From the NCBI GenBank assembly GCA_947177595.1, contig CAMWUZ010000040.1, positions 1 through 10,310 on the forward strand: a stretch of 10,310 bases of DNA, given 5' to 3'. A model generated the notes under the pieces. That model worked only from the letters and a program-made list of their open reading frames with translations, was not told where the DNA came from and did no database searches. Source of the stretch: an uncultured Porphyromonadaceae bacterium (GTDB taxonomy: Bacteria; Bacteroidota; Bacteroidia; Bacteroidales; Muribaculaceae). Below are positions 6,171-10,310 of the stretch, in pieces. The position numbers and the translations under genes were made by a program. The number at the start of each line of letters is the position of its first letter. Within the stretch, counting starts at the first letter, position 1.

Positions 6171-7205
6171 TCAATTGGTTTTATTCTTCTTTATCTCTTT
6201 TTCAATGGAGCTGAGACGATCATTGATTCGCGGGATGCGGCGAATATTCATTGTCTGCGCTGCAAATTCAGAGAACGACAATGCGGGAGTGCCTATAAGA
6301 CGCTCACCGTCCGGCACATTCCTATGCAGTCCGCTCTGAGCGGCTATCTCTACTCCGTTGCCAATATGGATATGCCCTGCAAGACCCACCTGACCTCCTA
6401 TCATACAGTTAGTGCCCACTTTAGTAGAGCCGGCTACTCCCGCCTGAGCTGCCATTACGGTATTTGCCCCGACTTCACAATTATGAGCTATCTGGATAAG
6501 ATTGTCGAGCTTCACGCCCTGTCCTACTTTAGTAGCGCCCATCATCGCACGGTCAACTGTTGTATTTGCACCAATCTCTACATTATCCTCAATTATCACT
6601 ATACCTGTCTGAGGAATCTTCCGGTAACAGCCATCTACGGGAGCGAAGCCAAAACCGTCGGCACCGATAACCGCACCGCTGTGGATTATGCAGTTCTTTC
6701 CTATCTTACAGCCATGATACACTTTGGCACCGGCATATATGATGCTGTTTTCGCCCACATGAACTCCATCCCCGACATATGCCTGAGGATAAATCTGGGC
6801 GCCGCTCTCCACTACCGCGCCTTTGCCGATATATGCGAATGCCCCGATATACACTTCATCTGCCACTTTTGCATCAGAATGAATGAAAGAGGGATTCTCT
6901 ACACCGCGCTTGGGGGGATTCATCATCTGCTCAACCATCGTGAGCAAATTAGCAACAGTAGCATACGGGTCATCAACCCTTATAAGGGTTGCCGCAACAG
7001 GTTTTTCAGGAGTGAAATCCTTGCTGACAAGAACTGCCGAGCTACCGGTTGTGTATATAAATTCTGTATATTTGGGATTCGAGAGAAAAGAAATAGCTCC
7101 GGGCTTACCTTCCTCAATCTTTGCGAACGTGCTGATTTTCACATCACCATTACCATCAACGACACCGTTGGCTATGGCTGCTATCTGACTGGCTGTAAAT
7201 TCCAT
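6171..7205 (-). CDS. lpxD: UDP-3-O-(3-hydroxyacyl)glucosamine N-acyltransferase (LpxD)
   Basis: LpxD adds the second 3-hydroxyacyl chain, from ACP to the 2-amino group of the LpxC product. The 344 residues match the family. An N-terminal uridine-binding domain (about 1-100, with ISFLSNPKY at 38-46) is followed by left-handed beta-helix repeats (about 105-290) and a helical tail ending in a lysine-rich KEIKKNK. VIGADGFGFA at 179-188 and LDNLIQIAHNCEVG are hallmark motifs; His241 aligns with catalytic His239 of E. coli. It is the first gene of the lipid A operon. The 83 bp between it and the CvfB-like gene hold no convincing promoter: TTTG at 7262-7259 is followed at 20 nt only by TATACTGA. The gene may therefore be read partly from upstream, although eight Ts after the upstream gene could weaken read-through. 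Identification is secure. Confidence 0.97.
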   Translation of the reverse strand: MEFTASQIAAIANGVVDGNGDVKISTFAKIEEGKPGAISFLSNPKYTEFIYTTGSSAVLVSKDFTPEKPVAATLIRVDDPYATVANLLTMVEQMMNPPKRGVENPSFIHSDAKVADEVYIGAFAYIGKGAVVESGAQIYPQAYVGDGVHVGENSIIYAGAKVYHGCKIGKNCIIHSGAVIGADGFGFAPVDGCYRKIPQTGIVIIEDNVEIGANTTVDRAMMGATKVGQGVKLDNLIQIAHNCEVGANTVMAAQAGVAGSTKVGTNCMIGGQVGLAGHIHIGNGVEIAAQSGLHRNVPDGERLIGTPALSFSEFAAQTMNIRRIPRINDRLSSIEKEIKKNKTN

Positions 7206-7288
7206 GAAATAGTGGTAAATGCTTGATACTATCAGTATAAAACTAATTCATATTTTTGCAAAGGTCGTAAAAAAAATTCACATTCGGG

Positions 7289-8128
7289 CTATTTACGTGC
7301 AAAAACTGCCCTTTTGTCCTCGGATAGAGTGATTTTATCTTCTTTGAGCAGATGTCCCACTGCCTTTTTAAAGTCCTTTTTGCTGCATTGAAATGCCTGC
7401 CTGATTTCTTCAGGCGAGCTCTTGTCGCTAACCTGTAGTTTTCCGCCATTGGCTTTGATAGCGCTGAAAATTCTATCGGCGAGCGAGTTCGTGCGGACAT
7501 CCGCGCGCCCTCCAAGCATAAGATCAATCTTACCGTCCGGTCTCACCTGCTTTACATAGGCTTCAACCTTATCACCTGCTTTCAAATCGGCAAATACCTC
7601 ATTTTCATATAATATACCGAAGTGTCTGTTATCAACGATGCATCTGAATCCCGCGTCATTCCTGTCAAATACCAGAGCGCTCACTTTCTGCCCTCTGACA
7701 TAATCAGGGAAAACATTACCGAGAAACTTCTCTATCTTTGCTGAAGCTGCGACTCTGCCACTTGAATGATCAAGGTATAAATATACAAGATAACGCCCTC
7801 CCTCATTCATGCGTGCGCGCTGCTCACTGAAAGGCACGAGCAGATCTTTCGGCAGCCCCCAGTCAAGAAAAGCGCCGACTTTAGTCACAGCCACCACATC
7901 CAGAAAAGCAAACTCATCGACATAAGCGCGTGGCACGTCCGTACTTGCTACCGGTCTGTCCTCACTATCGGTATAAACAACTACATCCACCTCATCACCC
8001 GGAGAAAGAGGTTCGGTAATATACCGCTTCGGAAGCAGAATTTCTTTGCCGTAATCAGTTTCAAGATATGCGCCAAAGTCAACCAGGCGGCTCACTTTGA
8101 GTTTATTTCTTTTTCCTATCTGAACCAT
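7289..8128 (-). CDS. cvfB: CvfB-like S1-domain RNA-binding protein
   Basis: The protein has tandem S1-type RNA-binding domains and a C-terminal winged-helix, the architecture of the CvfB/YitL family (COG2996 as I remember it). Residues are counted from the ATG at 8126-8128. The first S1 domain, with VDFGAYLETDYGKEILLP, covers about 1-60. The second, with VTKVGAFLDWGLPKDLLVP, covers about 65-135. The third, with GFRCIVDNRHFGILYENEVF and VRPDGKIDLML, covers about 145-210. The tail (about 212-279, with SPEEIRQAF, SKKDFKKAVGHLL and ITLSEDK) is the winged helix. CvfB influences virulence-factor expression in Staphylococcus; the role in Bacteroidota is not established. The ATG at 8128 is preferred over an in-frame TTG two codons earlier because the family typically begins close to the first S1 strand and the promoter leaves only about a 10-nt leader. 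Stop codon TAG. Family assignment is firm; the symbol is by homology only. Confidence 0.88.
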   Translation of the reverse strand: MVQIGKRNKLKVSRLVDFGAYLETDYGKEILLPKRYITEPLSPGDEVDVVVYTDSEDRPVASTDVPRAYVDEFAFLDVVAVTKVGAFLDWGLPKDLLVPFSEQRARMNEGGRYLVYLYLDHSSGRVAASAKIEKFLGNVFPDYVRGQKVSALVFDRNDAGFRCIVDNRHFGILYENEVFADLKAGDKVEAYVKQVRPDGKIDLMLGGRADVRTNSLADRIFSAIKANGGKLQVSDKSSPEEIRQAFQCSKKDFKKAVGHLLKEDKITLSEDKRAVFARK

Positions 8129-8144
8129 ATTCAAGATTTTGCAG

Positions 8145-8175
8145 CAAAGTTAATCAAAAAAAGAGTGTGCCGCAA
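8145..8175 (-). promoter_or_regulatory. Promoter of the cvfB-like gene, overlapping the gdhA terminator
   Basis: On the minus strand TTG (8175-8173), 20 nt, then TAACTTTG (8152-8145) matches the Bacteroidota consensus. The start site would lie near 8138, giving a leader of about 10 nt. The -33 element sits at the tip of the gdhA terminator hairpin, so the DNA serves both signals. Confidence 0.6.
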
Positions 8176-8190
8176 CCATGCGGCACACTC
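8156..8190 (-). terminator. Intrinsic terminator of gdhA
   Basis: A perfect 12-bp stem (8163-8174 with 8179-8190) with a 4-nt loop is followed on the minus strand by seven consecutive Ts (8162-8156). It begins 26 nt past the gdhA stop codon. This is a textbook Rho-independent terminator. Confidence 0.9.
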
Positions 8191-8216
8191 GCAAAATCAT
8201 GTGATAATCACCTCGT

Positions 8217-9554
8217 TCAGATCACGCCCTGACCCATCATTGCTCCTGCAACCTTCATGAAGCCGGCTATATTGGCGCCCTTCATGTAGTTGAGATAGCC
8301 GTCAGGCTCTGTGCCGTATTTAACGCACTGACCGTGAATGTCGCGCATGATAGTGTGGAGTTTCTCATCCACTTCTTCAGCGCTCCACTGGAGGTGCATG
8401 GCATTCTGGCTCATCTCGAGACCGGAAGTTGCCACACCGCCGGCATTAACAGCCTTACCGGGAGCGTATGTCACGCGGTTATTAATAAAGGTGTCGATAG
8501 CTTCGGGAGTACAGCCCATGTTTGAAACCTCGGCTACCATAAGCACTCCGTTCTCAACGAGTTTCTTGGCATCATCGCCGTCAAGCTCATTCTGGGTAGC
8601 GCAAGGCAGAGCGATATCTACTTTCTGCTCCCAAGGCTTCTTGCCGGGGAAGAAAGTAGCTTCGGGATATTTTTCCGCATATGGAGCAACGATATCCTCA
8701 CCTGTGGCGCGGAGATAGAGCATATAATCGATTTTATCGCCGCTTACACCTTCGGGGTCATAGATATATCCGTCGGGACCGGAGATAGTAACTACCTTAG
8801 CACCAAGCTCGTTTGCCTTGAGAGTAGCACCCCATGCAACATTGCCGAAGCCTGAAACAGCCACTGTTTTGCCCTTGATATCCTGCTTCTTCTCGGCAAG
8901 CATGCTCTGCACAAAATATAGAGCGCCGAAGCCGGTAGCCTCGGGACGGATTCTCGAACCGCCGAAATCAAGACCCTTACCGGTCATCGATCCATCGCAC
9001 TGGTTACAGAGTTTCTTATACATGCCATACATATAGCCTACTTCTCTTCCGCCTACGCCTATGTCGCCTGCGGGAACATCGCGGTCCGGACCGATATTTT
9101 TCCAGAGTTCGAGCATGAAAGCCTGACAGAAACGCATGATTTCAGCATCGCTCTTGCCGCGGGGCGAGAAATCGCTTCCGCCTTTGGCACCGCCCATGGG
9201 CAGAGTTGTGAGCGCATTTTTGAATGTCTGCTCGAATCCAAGGAATTTAAGAATGGATAGATTCACTGAAGCATGGAAACGAATTCCGCCTTTGTACGGA
9301 CCGATAGCATTGTTGAACTGTACACGATAACCGATATTTGTCTGCACTTCGCCACGGTCGTCTGTCCAGGTGACTCTGAAAGTCACGATACGGTCCGGCT
9401 CAACCATGCGCTCCACAATCTTAGCTTTTTCAAATTCAGGATGCTGATTGTAAACGTCTTCAACGCACATGAGCACCTCTTTCACAGCCTGCAGGTATTC
9501 CTTCTCGCCGGGATGCTTGGCTTCGAGGGAATTCATAATACTGTTAATGTCCAT
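8217..9554 (-). CDS. gdhA: Glutamate dehydrogenase, hexameric type
   Basis: The enzyme interconverts glutamate and 2-oxoglutarate plus ammonia, linking nitrogen assimilation to the TCA cycle in the cytoplasm. Its 445 residues match the small hexameric class (E. coli has 447). The N-terminal substrate domain has GPYKGGIRFH (85-94), the catalytic lysine Lys124 in PMGGAKGGSDF and Asp164 in VPAGDIGVGGREVG. The Rossmann domain starts about 225, with the loop SGFGNVA at 234-240. Residues Phe236, Pro260 and Asp261 (SGPDGY) align with the NAD-type residues Phe238, Pro262 and Asp263 of Clostridium symbiosum GDH; E. coli, an NADP enzyme, has Ser residues there. The usual 'NADP-specific' label may therefore be wrong for this protein. 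C-terminal motifs PCATQNELD, APGKAVNAGGV and GANIAGF are intact. It is a single-gene unit with its own promoter and terminator. The family is certain; the cofactor is inferred. Confidence 0.97.
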   Translation of the reverse strand: MDINSIMNSLEAKHPGEKEYLQAVKEVLMCVEDVYNQHPEFEKAKIVERMVEPDRIVTFRVTWTDDRGEVQTNIGYRVQFNNAIGPYKGGIRFHASVNLSILKFLGFEQTFKNALTTLPMGGAKGGSDFSPRGKSDAEIMRFCQAFMLELWKNIGPDRDVPAGDIGVGGREVGYMYGMYKKLCNQCDGSMTGKGLDFGGSRIRPEATGFGALYFVQSMLAEKKQDIKGKTVAVSGFGNVAWGATLKANELGAKVVTISGPDGYIYDPEGVSGDKIDYMLYLRATGEDIVAPYAEKYPEATFFPGKKPWEQKVDIALPCATQNELDGDDAKKLVENGVLMVAEVSNMGCTPEAIDTFINNRVTYAPGKAVNAGGVATSGLEMSQNAMHLQWSAEEVDEKLHTIMRDIHGQCVKYGTEPDGYLNYMKGANIAGFMKVAGAMMGQGVI

Positions 9555-9604
9555 CTTGGAAATAATTATGTTTTTGGTATTAAAATGGTATTTTTATTTC
9601 ACGA

Positions 9605-9634
9605 CAAAATTACAACTATTCCAAATGAAGCAAA
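9605..9634 (-). promoter_or_regulatory. Promoter of gdhA
   Basis: On the minus strand TAATTTTG (9612-9605) matches the -7 consensus. TTTG (9634-9631) lies 18 nt upstream, slightly short of the usual 19-21, and an alternative TTG (9637-9635) lies at 22. The start site would be near 9598, leaving a leader of about 44 nt before ATG 9554. The -33 element touches the upstream gene's terminator tail. Confidence 0.5.
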
Positions 9635-9680
9635 CAACAAGCCCCTTAAAATTAGTTAAGAAAACCAATCAAGGGGCTTG
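9631..9680 (-). terminator. Likely terminator of the LysM protein gene
   Basis: A 10-bp perfect outer stem (9638-9647 with 9671-9680, core AAGCCCCTT) encloses 23 nt. On the minus strand these can form an inner stem, ATTGGTT with AACTAAT (one G-T pair), around a TTCTT loop. The tail TTGTTTGCTTC is T-rich but broken. It starts 24 nt after the LysM gene's stop. This is a probable intrinsic terminator of imperfect form. Confidence 0.65.
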
Positions 9681-9704
9681 AAATATTTTCAGCAGATATT
9701 TAAA

Positions 9705-10310
9705 CTATTTCCGTTTCTTCGGCGACGACGTCTTGGGTGTGGCTGCCGGAATTTTAAGAGTCTGACCGATATCTATTCTGGAGTGATTCGCACTCATGCC
9801 GTTAGCCTGACGGAGAGCGGCGAGGGTTATTCCGTGAACCCTTGCGATCCTGTCAAGAGTATCTCCGCTCTTAACCTTATAGGTTGTAGTCGCGGCAGCC
9901 TTCGTTTTCGCCGGTGACGCCGATTTGGCAGAAGTATTAGTATTCTTTGAAGAGGTAGCCTTGGTGGTCTTTGAGGCGGCTGTGCTTCCGCCCACCTGCT
10001 TGACTGGCACTTTCACCGGCTCTGCGTTTGCCTGATACTTCGGCATGGGATTCTCCTCCTTGGATACCAGCACTGCTGTTGAATCGCTTGGCTGAGGCTG
10101 CACCTCTGCATTTGTATTTTCAGTGAGTTCGGGAGTTTCAGATGAATCTTTTTCCAAAACCTCTATAATAAGTTTCTGTCCGGCTTTGACTTTTCCGCTC
10201 GGCATCTTATTCCATCTCTTGATATCAGTGGCGCTGACTCCATATTTTTTTGCAATATCCCTAAGATTCTCTCCCCTGCATACAGTATTATTCTTCATCA
10301 CAAGTTTGGT
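9705..10310 (-). CDS. LysM-repeat protein, 5' part cut by the window edge
   Basis: Two LysM (peptidoglycan-binding) domains are visible. Numbering from an in-frame GTG at 10301, the first is about 6-48 (NTVCRGENLRDIAKKYGV, IKRWNKM, VKAGQKLII). The second is about 139-186 (YKVKSGDTLDRIARVHGI, LRQANGM, IDIGQTLKIP). Between them lies a low-complexity linker rich in Ser, Thr, Ala, Lys and Pro (about 50-138), and the protein ends in a basic PKKRK. The frame stays open to the right edge (TKLV before the next Met), and no signal peptide is seen. The window therefore probably shows only the C-terminal portion of a longer envelope protein; an MltD-type lytic transglycosylase ending in LysM repeats is one possibility that fits. 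Starting at GTG 10301 or ATG 10298 cannot be excluded, but such a protein would lack an export signal. The cysteine within the first LysM is unusual. LysM assignment is firm; the full protein identity is unknown. Confidence 0.85.
   Translation of the reverse strand, partial: TKLVMKNNTVCRGENLRDIAKKYGVSATDIKRWNKMPSGKVKAGQKLIIEVLEKDSSETPELTENTNAEVQPQPSDSTAVLVSKEENPMPKYQANAEPVKVPVKQVGGSTAASKTTKATSSKNTNTSAKSASPAKTKAAATTTYKVKSGDTLDRIARVHGITLAALRQANGMSANHSRIDIGQTLKIPAATPKTSSPKKRK

Noticed and set aside
5925..7226. Long plus-strand open stretch (over 400 codons) antisense to lpxC-fabZ and lpxD
   Set aside because: It lies opposite two certain genes, its translation shows no recognisable domain and is rich in Cys, His and Ile with scattered short hydrophobic bits, and no promoter serves it. 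Open antisense frames of this kind arise from the codon bias of the real genes.
7251..7258. Rightward TATTTTTG motif between lpxD and the cvfB-like gene
   Set aside because: It matches the -7 box, but the only TTG upstream is 25 nt away, too far, and nothing lies downstream on the plus strand except antisense to the cvfB-like gene. Likely chance in AT-rich DNA.
7262..7288. Eight-T run after the cvfB-like gene as an intrinsic terminator
   Set aside because: The T-run on the minus strand is real, but the preceding inverted repeat is only about 4 bp (GGGC/GCCC) with a long loop, so it is too weak to call.
1..10310. Mobile element, CRISPR array, toxin-antitoxin or defence-like system
   Set aside because: No transposase, integrase, terminal inverted repeats, regularly spaced repeats or paired small regulator genes were seen on either strand. 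All recognised genes are core metabolism or envelope functions.

Overview
The window reads as a chromosomal housekeeping segment of a Bacteroidales bacterium, possibly from a gut family such as Muribaculaceae (the family-level guess is inference). Four things support this. LpxC and FabZ are fused in one polypeptide. There is a bifunctional fucokinase/GDP-fucose pyrophosphorylase (Fkp). Promoters follow the Bacteroidota TTTG / 18-20 nt / TAnnTTTG pattern rather than the E. coli pattern. Gene starts generally lack Shine-Dalgarno sequences, and the tRNA does not encode its CCA.

Layout, left to right. Bases 1-368 (+) hold the C-terminal end of an M18 aminopeptidase. It converges on fkp (388-3201, -), which makes GDP-L-fucose for surface glycans. 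Bases 3202-3385 hold two back-to-back promoter motifs; the rightward one is near-consensus but has no gene in front of it. Next is a small membrane HExxH protein gene (3386-3704, -), broken by a single extra base near its start. A tRNA-Gln(CUG) gene (3787-3857, -) follows, with its own promoter and a 13-bp terminator hairpin.

Bases 3972-7205 (-) are a tight lipid A operon in transcription order lpxD, lpxC-fabZ, lpxA. Its gaps of 17 and 22 bp suggest co-transcription. The three proteins supply the early acyl transfer, deacetylation and second acylation steps of lipid A synthesis, plus a dehydratase that competes for the same 3-hydroxyacyl-ACP pool. Upstream in transcription order lie a CvfB-like S1-domain RNA-binding protein (7289-8128, -), glutamate dehydrogenase (8217-9554, -) and a LysM-repeat protein (9705 to the right edge, -), which is cut by the window end. 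Every complete protein gene lies on the minus strand.

No mobile element, CRISPR array or new defence-like system was seen. The items most worth a second look are the orphan rightward promoter with foldable downstream sequence at 3242-3389, the one-base frameshift at about 3671, the NAD-type cofactor residues in the glutamate dehydrogenase, and two places where a terminator hairpin overlaps the next gene's -33 element.
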